Positions 8,913 through 18,916 of a DNA stretch of 64,000 nucleotides are shown here, in pieces. This DNA is from Pilasporangium apinafurcum. Lineage: Eukaryota > Oomycota > Peronosporomycetes > Pythiales > Pythiaceae. The notes under the pieces were generated by a model that ran no database searches, was not told the DNA's origin, and saw only the letters and a program-made list of their open reading frames with translations. The DNA lies in contig BCKE01000044.1 of NCBI GenBank assembly GCA_001600495.1, positions 154,967 to 218,966 on the forward strand. The letters run 5' to 3'. The position numbers were made by a program, and so were the translations under genes. Position 1 is the first letter of the stretch. Each line of letters begins with the position of its first letter.

Positions 8913-9933
8913 ATGTATTTACGCGCGACATCGATGCTGCGTAACACACGACGCAAACGTGTGCGCATGACAGTCTCTCGCCTGCGTCGGTCGCGGCTGC
9001 TCACGGAGGTCGCGATGCGGAAACTGAAGCTCGATCCGCACAAGACCGAACAAATGGAACAGATTTCAGATCAACTGTCGCCCGAGGATATGGAATTCTT
9101 TACGCACATCTTCGCGCAAATTGACAGTATGGCATGTGGCTTGAAGTAGGAAATTAGACTCAATGTATGGTCTGATGTTCTATCACGCGTGTTTTGTTTT
9201 TTCTTACCTCAATCAGCTGATGAACTTGGGATTATATTGCGATCGGAATTGCACGAGGTATGTATATCCTGCCGTCGATAACAACATATCCCCGCCTGCT
9301 TGACTTGTGCGTCCATAATTACTAAACCTTGTTTATTAACAGGGCCTAACGCTCTTGGGCATCTCTGCTACAGATAAGGAACTCGATGAGTATTTACTTG
9401 TCGCTGACGCTGATGGTACAAAATAGCGTCCAATTTGTATTGAATGCACTACAATGACTACCCTGTCCACGCTAATTCCTAGTTTACTTATGCTGCTGCT
9501 TGTCTGTAATATGCTATAGGGAGCAAAGCCATCGATCTGCAGGAATGGATCGTACTCTGTGGGATGCTTGTCAAGCCACGTCACGAAGAAAATGAGCTCC
9601 TGACTGCTTTCCACGTGAGTGACATCTATATATTAATCTACTATACTGCGCACCGCTGAGCTTTGCGATATCTGTTGCTTGAATGCGTTCTGGTAGTACC
9701 TTTTCCCGAATGAACATGACATCCCTGTGGTCGTGTTTCGCACCAAGATGCAACGTATTCTGGAAAGCGCGTACGCGCACTTACCAGAGTGCAACCAACA
9801 CGAGGTCAGCTGCTTCGTGGACGATATCGTCAGCGCTTTAGATCCAAACAACACCGAGTGCATTGACGTCCAAGAGTGCATTCGCATTCTCACCACTCCA
9901 TACAACCACATCCCAACGAGCAATGCTAATTGA
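8913..9933 (+). CDS. EF-hand calcium-binding protein
   Basis: Five exons by splice sites and phase: 8913-9126, 9217-9257, 9343-9415, 9520-9614 and 9697-9933 (219 residues; introns 90, 85, 104 and 82 nt). The joins rebuild EF-hands: IDTDELGIILRSEL across introns 1-2, and DADGSKAIDLQEW across intron 3, a textbook 12-residue calcium loop with Asp at 1 and 3 and Glu at 12. A third, weaker loop is LDPNNTECIDVQEC. The N-terminus is very basic (RNTRRKRVRM and RRSRLL). The start is the least sure part: the frame is open upstream to about 8800 without an ATG, so an earlier exon is possible. It probably acts as a calcium sensor; the partner is unknown. Confidence 0.75.
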
Positions 9934-10303
9934 AATCGAGGTGCATCATGTGGATACCTAATCAAGTACATATGTTACACAAAACGTATATGGAAATATG
10001 CAATATTCCAGGAAGCAAACAATATATTCCCTTCATTTTTGAATAATACATTTCGTTATTTTCCGCAGAGGTGCAAAGTTACATGATTTCTGTGTATTGT
10101 AAAATATGCGTTTCATTGAAGTCTCCCAAGCGTAATTTTCAGAGCGTCAACAAGAAAATTGAGTCGAAGAAGAGAAAGAAACGTCAAAAAGAACGCACGA
10201 GGAGAAGAAGTAGCCGCTCGCGCTGTCGACACTCGTTGCTCGAGTTACGCGCGCTCTCTTTCCGTCCGCATACACATATTACGTAGTTCACACACTCTAC
10301 AAC
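9934..10303. other. Intergenic, 5' flank of the RING-PX gene
   Basis: AT-rich first half, then a purine-rich stretch (GAAGAAGAGAAAGAAACG around 10165-10183) and a pyrimidine-rich run before the ATG at 10304. No gene is seen; small frames here are low-complexity Arg/Lys runs. Confidence 0.4.
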
Positions 10304-12668
10304 ATGCAGAGCGGATCAGACGACGAGCGCACCGTGCAGTTGTGGCGTGAACTGGTCGAGAACAGCGTTGAGTGCGAACTCTGCAACGAACCTTACGACG
10401 ATGACGCTGATCATATCCCACGCCTGCTATCGTGTGGACACACGTTCTGCCAGGTATGAGCTAAAGAATCAATCAGAAGCTTGCTTTTGACTGACCCTAT
10501 TACTTCAATATTTACGTTCGGCGTGGATTCTAACCATCCATTTCTTTGCCCATGTATAATAGAGTTGCTTGGAGGATTGGTCGGCTGTAGGGTCCCATAC
10601 AGAACTTGGAGATGGATCTAACGATGTGTCAGACCCGATGGCGGTCATGGACTGTCCAACTTGCCGTCGCACGACCACGTACAACGGCCGTGAAGGCGCC
10701 AAAAGTCTCCCAAAGAACTTTGAGCTGCTGCGCGTACGGCAGGAGATTGGCACGCACACAGAAGCGCAGATGCGGCGGTTGAAAGAAGTTTGGTTGATGC
10801 AGGTATTGGAGAAAGAACAACTCGCAAAGGAAGCGGAAGACCATGCACGACAGGCGCAACGGGAATCGGTCCAGGCATCGCAACGCGCGATGTTCTTGGT
10901 GCGGCAAGTGGAGATTAACGAGCAAGAGAAGAAACGTGCGCAGGATATGGCCGAAGAAGCGAGACAACGCGCACTCATGGCGTCGCAGCAGGCTGAAGCG
11001 CTGCAGGAAGAAACGGAGTTACTGAAGAAACAGCTGCAGCAAGAAGCACTTCAACTCGCGCAGGTGCAACATGATGCTTCGAGCGCAGCAGCCGTGGCAG
11101 CTGAACTACATTCCAAGGCTGAACAGCTGCAACAACAGGTCGATCGTGTACGCGCTCAGCTGTCGTTGCATGCGGGAAGGCATGATCCCACGAAACTTGT
11201 GGTGTTGGTTTGTGAACCTACCACAGTCGGCTCGTGGCTGCTTCCATACACACGTTACACCGTCATTAGTATCGCGAGCGAAGCCTGGAACGATTTGGAT
11301 CCATATAAAGCGTCCAAGACGTGGACGATGATGCATCATGTCGCGGAGCCGAGTTCATCGGTAAAAGTCTATCGCCGCTACAGCGATTTTGTGTGGCTCC
11401 ATCGTGCATTACAGCGCCGATTCCCGTTCGAATTCATCCCGTGCATGCCCGGCAAACAAGTATTCTTCAACAAGGAACGTGAATTCGTTGGTGAGCGGAT
11501 GCGGTTGTTGCAGGCATTTCTGCGAGAGGTTCTACGCCAACCCTTACTTGCTAGCACCGAAGAAGTGCGGTCATTTCTGTTGTCGACCACGGAAGAATTA
11601 GAAAATCTGCGCAAAGCATACGCAGACAGCGATGACGATCTGTTGTCGCTGGATGATGAGTTCCCAGAAGATAGTTATGTGAACGGTAGCACTTCACAAT
11701 CGGTTCCAGTCGCTGCGTCTTCGCCGCCGGCTGGTGCGTCTGCTCCAGCAGTTCAATCGAGTGCGTGGGCTGCTTGGGGCGCTGTGTCCGCTTTGACCTC
11801 AAGTGCCGCAAAATTCGTCACCAATACCACGGGAACAGCATTGAATGGTTTTAGTGGAGGACTGACGAGCAAGTCGCCAACAAAGGCAAGCTATAAAAGT
11901 TCCGATACATGGGATGAGCAAAAAGAAGATCTTGAACTCTCGAATAGTTTACTGGATGATGGGAACGGGAAACCTCCTGCAAAGAGCGTTGAAATGCGGC
12001 GTAAATACATTGATATCGCCCGTGCGTACCGATCAGTGGCACAGAAAGGCAGTCAATGGTCACGTGCCGAACGGAAACACTCGCAGCACATGCATCGTCT
12101 ATGTGAGTTGATGCACGAGATGGATAGCTTTGATCAATCTTACACGAAACGACGTCGTGAACGGCTAGCGACGTCGATGGACATTCGTGACGAAGCAGCA
12201 CGACGGCGATTGGAAGAAGAGGAGCTCAGTTTTGAGACGCAGAATTTCGGTGCCAGAGCGTCCGAAGCGTTTAGTGCCATCTCACTTGCCACAAAGAACC
12301 ATGCTGATTGTATGGAATACGCGCTGCTCGAGGCTGTGCGCATGCAAACACTAGAACTCGGAGCTGTGGAGGACGCATTCAGTCGATTGGGTGAACGAGA
12401 GGAAGTATTGGTCAATAAAGTTTCAAGTACGCAACCGAGTTCTGTTTCTAATGGTGGCTCACCCTCGACATCTCTCGTACTCACATCGAAACAAGAGGAA
12501 CTCTTGCAGCATCGTCAGGAACTGAACGCAAAAGTGGAAGCCATGGAGCCGTTGCGATCGCAATTTGTATTGGAAACGTTGCAGAAGAACACGACAGAAA
12601 TGCACAAACTGGCGAAAGCGAAACGAAAACTCCTGGAAGCCACCTATAAGCAGCTCGTGAGCATGTAA
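10304..12668 (+). CDS. RING finger - PX - BAR-like sorting nexin fusion
   Basis: Two exons, 10304-10453 and 10563-12668 (751 residues). The 109-nt intron cuts the RING domain between CGHTFCQ and SCLEDW. The RING has CELC, LLSCGHTFC, SC and CPTC, a C3HC4 set with an insert before the last pair (residues about 24-90), so E3 ubiquitin ligase activity is expected. A Gln/Glu-rich coiled coil spans about 115-245. A PX domain follows (about 258-385) with the phosphoinositide-binding core KVYRRYSDFVWLHRAL and RRFPFEFIP. After an Ala/Ser linker, residues about 530-750 form a helical Vps5/BAR-like region (YIDIARAYRSVAQKGSQW). The protein probably binds PI3P on endosomes and ubiquitinates cargo or partners there. 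Sorting nexins with an N-terminal RING are unusual. Confidence 0.85.
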
Positions 12669-12799
12669 TTCTGTCCATTGGACTGACAGGTATTTCTAAG
12701 ATTGGATATATATATTCATAATTCAGTAAGATGTTGGTTGAGCGTGTATTGTTGTGAGTATTTAGGAGAAGATGTTTCTCTCTCTCGAGTGGATCTCAT

Positions 12800-14548
12800 T
12801 TACTTGTGTTTGTGCAGGTAGGAAGCTACAGGCGGAGCTACTTTCGCACAATATGCTTTCATGGACGGAAGATCAAAGCTGACTGGATGACGGAGGTACA
12901 CAACTGCTTCTGATTTCGATGGTGATTTTGAACAAGATGCCGTCAGGGTGGGTTGAGTGCTGTGGCGATTGTTTGTGTCGTTGGGAAGAGATGCGAATGA
13001 TGAAGCGGATGGTGATGGCAGAAAAGATGAATGTGCGATGGTTTCCACTAGTTTCTGAAATGCCTTCAGTTGCTTTTCCGCGCACTCGACAAGTTGTTGA
13101 AGTTCGTCAATGGAACAGTTCGACGTGGAAGCTGCTTTTGAGAACACAAGATGGAGAAGAGCAGTGAGCTCTTCGCCTTCAATGACAAGTGAATTGGCGC
13201 TCTCCATGGCTTGCTGTGGACACGAAGCCAATACTTCTTCATTCTCGCCACACGTTAATGAAGCGGCAGAGTGTGAAAAACATTTCATCCATGCTAATTT
13301 GGTTTGTACGAGCAAGGACGAGAGCTGCTTTTGCACGTGTACAAGTCGCTCTTTCAGTTCCAGTCGCGTTTCGATGGAGAAAAAATGATTTGACAAGTCG
13401 TTCTCAGCTTGTTCCTTCTCGTTTCCTTCTTGGATTTGGGTTGGTAGTGCAGTTGAATCTTCTAGCGTTGGCGTTTGGTTTTCACTTATCTCTTTTCCGT
13501 TCACACCACCTGTTTTCTTGTTGCCAGAGTAATTGGAAGACCTACAAAATTTTCTGACATGAGAAATTTTCTTCACCAACGTCGAAGATCTGCTTTGAGA
13601 ATGGGAATCCATGTGTGAGTGTATCGATAGAGATCGTGGCATTGTTTTTTCTCTCGTCAGTGATGATGAAGAAGGTTTTCTCGCTTCCTTAATCTCTATG
13701 ATTTCATTTGAGAAACCATCAATTCGTCTACCTTCTGTTGGTAACGAGATATCTTGTGAACTTTCGTTGTTTTCCATCAGTTGTTGCTTCGTGCCAGTCT
13801 TTGTGAAGCGTTTCGATTTTTCGCGCTTCTCAGTGAAGGTTTTGTTGTTCTTCTTGGAGCGATCGATATCAAGCGATGTAGTGATATCGGATTTCAGTAT
13901 GTTAGAAGATGGATGTTCAAGTTCTTTGGTGGTTGCATTGGTGTTTCCAGTGTTGCTGATGGCCAAACCATCTTCTTTATCGTGGTAGACAAACGCAAAG
14001 TCATACAACTTTCGAAGTAATGACTCAACCGCTGTAGGTGTTTGTTCCTGTACTCCCCATGCGATAACTAGTTCACACAGAGAGTAATTGAAATACTCGC
14101 GTTTGCCAATCCATTCTTGGTCGTGTGGCCAGTCTATTTCAACCATCGCATCTTCATTATGCTCTCCCTCTTCTTCTATAGTCAGGGCGGATGGGATCAG
14201 TGACTGTTGCATAGCTCTATGTGCACACACAAGCCGCTTATATAATAATCGATACGCCTCATAGTCGATATGATCCATCCCGCTTAGCGATGTTGATGTT
14301 GTCGCTTTCCACCATCGCTCCAGCTCTTGTACGAGCGATGGGCTCTGGAGACACGACAGTACTAGTTCAGAAGAGAGAGGACAGTGTTTAGTTGCGATAT
14401 TATCTCTGCGTCCGATTTGTTGCAATTGATGGAACATCTGGCCGCATTTTTCAGCCTTGGGGAGATTGCTTGTAGATGGTTTGGTCATTGGTTTGGTGCT
14501 GAGCATTCCATGCTTGTGTGTGTGGGTCATTTTGGGGTTTCCCTTCAT
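12800..14548 (-). CDS. Charged protein with EF-hand-like N-terminal module, unknown function
   Basis: A single-exon, 582-residue protein. I start it at the ATG at 14548; a GTG lies 14 codons upstream and another ATG 6 codons downstream. Residues about 75-200 contain DYEAYRLLYKRLVCAH, then a long insert, VEIDWPHDQEWIGKREYFNYSLCELVIAWGV and LLRKLYDFAFVY. This resembles a protist-specific EF-hand-like module (acidic residue pair, W-xx-D, FxxALFELAD-like helix), though the calcium-binding residues are poor. The remainder is Ser/Lys-rich and likely disordered, with a helical segment near 430-540 (RLELKERLVHVQKQLSSLL). It converges with the RING-PX gene, with only 131 bp between stops. The function is unknown. 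Confidence 0.75.
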   Translation of the reverse strand: MKGNPKMTHTHKHGMLSTKPMTKPSTSNLPKAEKCGQMFHQLQQIGRRDNIATKHCPLSSELVLSCLQSPSLVQELERWWKATTSTSLSGMDHIDYEAYRLLYKRLVCAHRAMQQSLIPSALTIEEEGEHNEDAMVEIDWPHDQEWIGKREYFNYSLCELVIAWGVQEQTPTAVESLLRKLYDFAFVYHDKEDGLAISNTGNTNATTKELEHPSSNILKSDITTSLDIDRSKKNNKTFTEKREKSKRFTKTGTKQQLMENNESSQDISLPTEGRRIDGFSNEIIEIKEARKPSSSSLTREKTMPRSLSIHSHMDSHSQSRSSTLVKKISHVRKFCRSSNYSGNKKTGGVNGKEISENQTPTLEDSTALPTQIQEGNEKEQAENDLSNHFFSIETRLELKERLVHVQKQLSSLLVQTKLAWMKCFSHSAASLTCGENEEVLASCPQQAMESANSLVIEGEELTALLHLVFSKAASTSNCSIDELQQLVECAEKQLKAFQKLVETIAHSSFLPSPSASSFASLPNDTNNRHSTQPTLTASCSKSPSKSEAVVYLRHPVSFDLPSMKAYCAKVAPPVASYLHKHK

Positions 14549-15063
14549 CTTTTTTTTTATCAAATCCGAAAAAAGAAAATAGCCTACCACACCACGTTCA
14601 GATTATCGGCTATTTATCATCCAAGGATGTCATGTTAACCATATGCAGCCAGTACGGGAGCAGAAAGATGCATGGAAGAAAGTCTTCCATGCGAGCAAGA
14701 ATGCTTTGATCATTATCGTGCAGCAGTTGAAGTATTAATTTACGCATTCTTCACAAAGAAATATTAAATAAGAGAGTCAGGACGCAAAAAAATCAAGGAG
14801 AAATTCTGGATTCGAGAACTGCGCATTTCGTTACTTGTTTTCTTTTCTTTCTCTTAATTTTATCCAATAAAATCACATATCATATCCAAAATAAGAAACT
14901 ATTGGATATAATTGATTTATTTAATGTTATATTCCTATTATCTACCAATAATTTCGATTTATCTCTATTACCCACGCTCTGTTAATCGGCTAACGGCAAC
15001 ATTCTCAGAATTGGCACCCACAAGCCAAAGCCGAAAAGCTCAAAAAGACGAAAGAGATAAACG
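14549..15063. other. Divergent intergenic region
   Basis: About 515 bp, strongly AT-rich from 14740 to 14960, between two genes that point away from each other, so it should hold both promoters. No coding frame or known core motif was recognised. Confidence 0.4.
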
Positions 15064-15497
15064 ATGAACCAAGACCCGAATAAACCGACCAAAGGCGTCG
15101 AGATGGGCGTGCCGGTCGATAAAGCACCCTATGGAGCAGCAGTTGGAGTGCCTGTGGCGGCGCCAGTGATGCCGGGACAGCCTGTACAGGTTGATCAGTT
15201 TGGCCGGCCGATCGTCGACGCTGTGCCGATGCCAGTGCAGACACGAGTGATCGCAAACAACGCCAATGTTCGACGCGACGCCTATGGTAACGCGCTCTGT
15301 AAAAAGTGCTCAACGCCGTATCCGCTACCGGCGGGCTGCACAAGCTGGAGGTGCGTTCGATTTTGTTGTTAGATGTGTTATCTATTGGATGTTTCTGAGA
15401 TGTTTATGTGTTAATTGTCTGTGCCGATAGGTGCCGCAACTGCCATGAGCTGAACAATGCGAGTGTATATGGAAATGAATGGTGCACCATTCAATAA
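15064..15497 (+). CDS. Small zinc-knuckle protein
   Basis: Exons 15064-15350 and 15431-15497 with an 80-nt intron (phase 2), 117 residues. The first 75 residues are Pro/Val/Gly-rich (GVPVAAPVMPGQPVQVDQFG) and probably flexible. The C-terminus has two cysteine pairs, CKKC and CRNC, separated by TPYPLPAGCTSWR, a four-cysteine zinc ribbon that the splice completes; retaining the intron would stop translation just before the second pair. The PLPxG..xWRC layout recalls LSD1-type or related zinc knuckles. It may be a small adaptor or membrane-proximal protein; the function is unknown. Confidence 0.8.
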
Positions 15498-15950
15498 ACC
15501 AGAGGAGACGATCACTGATCTTTGAGAGAAAAAATGGATGAGAAGAAGTATGGTGTATACCCTTCCCTATGCTTCAAAGTTATGGAAAAAGAAAAAAGAG
15601 AGCACAATGCGATGTGCTCATGCATGTTTGACTTGTTAATCGCTATTTTATATATTTTATTTCGCTATTAAACAAACACGAAAAGCATAAGCTTCATGCA
15701 TGTCATCATTGGGTTGTTCATGTGCCTGTATGATGTGAATATGCATTCTTACATCTGCTTGGTAAATAACAAAGATTTTTGCAGCATTTATAGCGAATGA
15801 AATTGCTTATAATCAATGAATAATACATTTCATTGGCTATAATTTTTGCGGTTAGGTCCTCTTTGGTGTTGGCTCTTGACAGTTTTGAGTGGAAGAAGAG
15901 GAAGGAAGTTGCCAACGTGACAGACAAGGACGACAGGAAGAGCAGCAGCC
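15498..15950. other. Intergenic between the zinc-knuckle and eIF2B delta genes
   Basis: AT-rich, no gene seen. A short inverted repeat (GAGCACA / TGTGCTC) lies near 15600-15620, in the expected 3' UTR or terminator zone of the upstream gene. The last 100 bp are the probable promoter and 5' UTR of eIF2B delta. Confidence 0.35.
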
Positions 15951-18074
15951 ATGGCGGACAAGAAATCGCCCGTGCTCGCTCCTGCTGATGAATTGAAACA
16001 CGTCGGTATGTAGATATTTGCTTTTCTCTTCTTTCTAGGCGGGTTTTCTCGTCGAGTACAGTTTATGTAATGGGTTTTATATCGTCAATCCTCATCTTTT
16101 GTTAGAAGAGATTTTGGACCGAAGTTCGTCCCAGAAGAGGAAAAGCAAGAAAGTCGACGTCAGTGAATATGAGTACGAGAGTTCTACTCTTTTGTTGTCT
16201 TGCTAACGATGGAGTATTGGGATGATTAATCTGTTTGTTTTTAACTGGTTCTTAGGAGTAAATTGGAGGGTTGGTCGCCGTCGCCTGGTCAAGTACCGCC
16301 ACAATCCACAACCGTACATTGAAAACGCAGATGATGTTGTTTTGCTTGTTGTGAAGAAGTTCTTAGATTGTGCTGTTGTTATTTTCGTTTGTATGGTAGG
16401 AATCCATGGAGAGACTGAGTTTGGGACCGCCCGCAGCAACCGCGAATGAAGGTGAGGTCGCCGTTCTTTTCCTCCAAGAAAGCCGATCAGTATATACTGG
16501 AGACAGCTACATGATCATAGTTGACAATATGCCTAAATGAATAGAGAATAATAATAAGCATGCAGATCCGGCCGTAGCTGGGGCTTCAACAGACACGAAG
16601 CAATTAACGAAGGCCGAGCGCAAGAAACTAGGTACAGTACCATTTCAGTTTGAGTTGTTTCTCTCGTCATATCAATGCACTAACCGGATCCAATGCTCAT
16701 CCCTCTCCGTATGTAGCCGCTGAGGCGTTTGCTAAGTCTGGAAATGCGCCACCGAAGCGTGAGAAGCTCTCGAAGCAGGAACGTCGCGCCATGCAAGAGG
16801 CTCAACGCGCTGCCAAAGATCCCAATGCTGCTCCAAGTGGCACTAAACCGACCAAGAAAGTGGACAGCGCTGCCCCTGCACCAAGTGGCGTGCGGCTGCA
16901 ATACGATGACGCTAAGAAACTTGCGAAACGCGCCAAGGGTGCGGTAGTGGTGCGTACGCAGGCGCAGAAGCAGGTTGCATTGTTCTCTCATTTGCCGCAG
17001 TATGAGCGTGAAAGCTCGTTATCGTTGACGGTCGGATTCTCGAACAAGGAAATCCACCCTGCTATATTATCATTGGGTTTAAAATACGCTGAGGGCAAGA
17101 TTTCTGGCGGGAATGCACGTGCGATTGCGATGCTCACAGCATTCAAGGAGGTGATCATGGACTACGTTACACCGCCGTTAAAAAGCCTCAATCGTGACTT
17201 GGACAAGTCACTGCGTCCATTGATCCAGTACTTGATCGATTGTCGGCCACATTGCATCAGTATGGGTAATGCGATCCGCAGCGTACGCAACATCATCGGC
17301 ACAACGTCTCCCGAATTGAGCGACGACGAAGCAAAAAAGCAGATCTGTGCCGAGATCGATGAGTACATCCAAAGTCGGATTTTGTTGGCGATGAAGGCAG
17401 TCTCAAAGATCGCACAGTCCAAAATATCGGATGGTGATGTCATCCTCACGTACGCACGATCGAACGTCATTGAGATGATACTAAGGGAAGCCCATGAGCA
17501 ACGCAAACTCAATTTCCGTGTCATTGTGGTGGATTCGCGGCCGCATTATGAGGGAAAGAAAATGGTGAAAACATTGGCTGATGCTGGGCTGCAATGTACA
17601 TACATTCACATCAATGCTCTGTCGTACATCATGCGCGAAGTGACCAAGGTATTTGTTGGCGCATCGGCATTTATGAGCAACGGCGTTGCCATTGCACGTG
17701 TCGGTACCGCATTGGTGGCCATGACTGCCCAAGAAGCAAACGTTCCGGTTCTGTTTTGCTGTGAGACCTATAAGTTCTCGGACCGTGTACAACTGGATGC
17801 GATTACGCACAACGAATTGCGGGATCCCGACGAGCTGATTTCGTCGTCCTGTACCGAAAAAGCGAGTCATTTCGATCGAAGCGGCCGCGGGGCCCATGTA
17901 CTCTCGGACTGGCGCGATCTCCCGGAACTGAAATTGCTCAACTTGGTGTACGATGTCACCCCCATCGAATATGTGTCGATGGTTGTGACTGAATTGGGCA
18001 TGATTCCACCAACATCAATCCCAGCGGTTCTGCGCGAATACTCGAAAGACGGGCTGGTGGACGCACTGAACTAA
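15951..18074 (+). CDS. EIF2B4: Translation initiation factor eIF2B, delta subunit
   Basis: Five exons: 15951-16005, 16106-16158, 16400-16451, 16566-16631 and 16717-18074 (527 residues). The first four are tiny and encode a Lys-rich disordered N-terminus (LTKAERKKL, LSKQERRAMQEAQRAA). The last exon carries the regulatory eIF2B alpha/beta/delta fold: FSHLPQYERE near its start, then FRVIVVDSRPHYEGKKM, FMSNGVAIARVGTALVA and VPVLFCCETYKFSDRVQLD followed by NELRDPDE. These are signature stretches of the delta subunit. eIF2B is the cytoplasmic GDP-GTP exchange factor for eIF2, and the delta subunit helps it sense phosphorylated eIF2. The length fits the family. The boundary of exon 2 (GTCAGT donor) is the least certain. 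Confidence 0.9.
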
Positions 18075-18916
18075 ACTAGTTCTGTGTACGTGGTAGATGA
18101 GTAGCCAAGGGATAGTAAAGCACTTGCCGTGATTGATAATCAAAGCGCTTACACGCTTCCCGAGATCATGTGATAACGATCAATCTCATAACCGATCGGG
18201 AAAGTGAAGTGCGATTTGTTACAAATAGAATGATCTGTCATCCCTTGGATTCGAGTTATCCTTGACTGGCACTTCAAAAAGTCGAGGCAATCTGTCTATG
18301 TTTTCACCGAACCACACAACACTATGCCCAGCGAGACATTGGCATTGATGTTGCAACGTGCTATTTGGCACCACAATGATGGCATTTATAGTTCCATGAG
18401 AAAAGGGTACAAATTCTGACGTTATGACCAAGTCGTGACTACCAAGCTGTACGACGATGAGCGGCAGGACTTGGAGTTTGAGACTTGCAGCTACAACAAC
18501 GTATCTGCTATCTCATCATCCTTTTTTCACTTGATTCCATCAGTAAAGGGCATTGCCCAGCATTCACTGTCACAATGACTAGATCTATAATCTACAATAG
18601 ATTAGTAGAATGTTCCGCATCTGTGCTCTTGATGAAAATGGATGAATTGATAGCTCCTCTGCGTATGATCATGTTGCAAGCTGTCAGCTTTTTCTTTGAG
18701 AAAAGCAATGGAAAACGTTGAAAACATCATAATCAACCACCAACGACTTTCAAGTGCACTATATCCAATTTATTCATACAACTTTATCGTGTCTTCTCCG
18801 CATCAACAATGTATTCACTAATCTCCATATATTAAATCAAACTGCTATTAGTAAAATTTAATTCAAGCAAATGCACAAAATGTAAGCAAATGCAAGCATC
18901 ACACATTCTCTTTTCT
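18075..18916. other. Convergent intergenic region
   Basis: About 840 bp between the stops of eIF2B delta and the PDR transporter. No conserved coding frame. The stretch GAGATCATGTGATAAC near 18163 faintly resembles the end of Fanzor copies B and C (GAGATCATGTGAGATAC) but has no further similarity. The rest is AT-rich. Confidence 0.35.

Noticed and set aside
10071-10350. Arg/Lys-rich ORFs before the RING-PX gene
   Set aside because: Low-complexity purine-rich 5' flank; no conserved motif, and the RING gene has its own ATG at 10304.
18155-18210. Possible fifth Fanzor end (GAGATCATGTGATAAC)
   Set aside because: Only about 13 bases resemble the ends of B and C, with no zinc-ribbon or hairpin sequence beside it.
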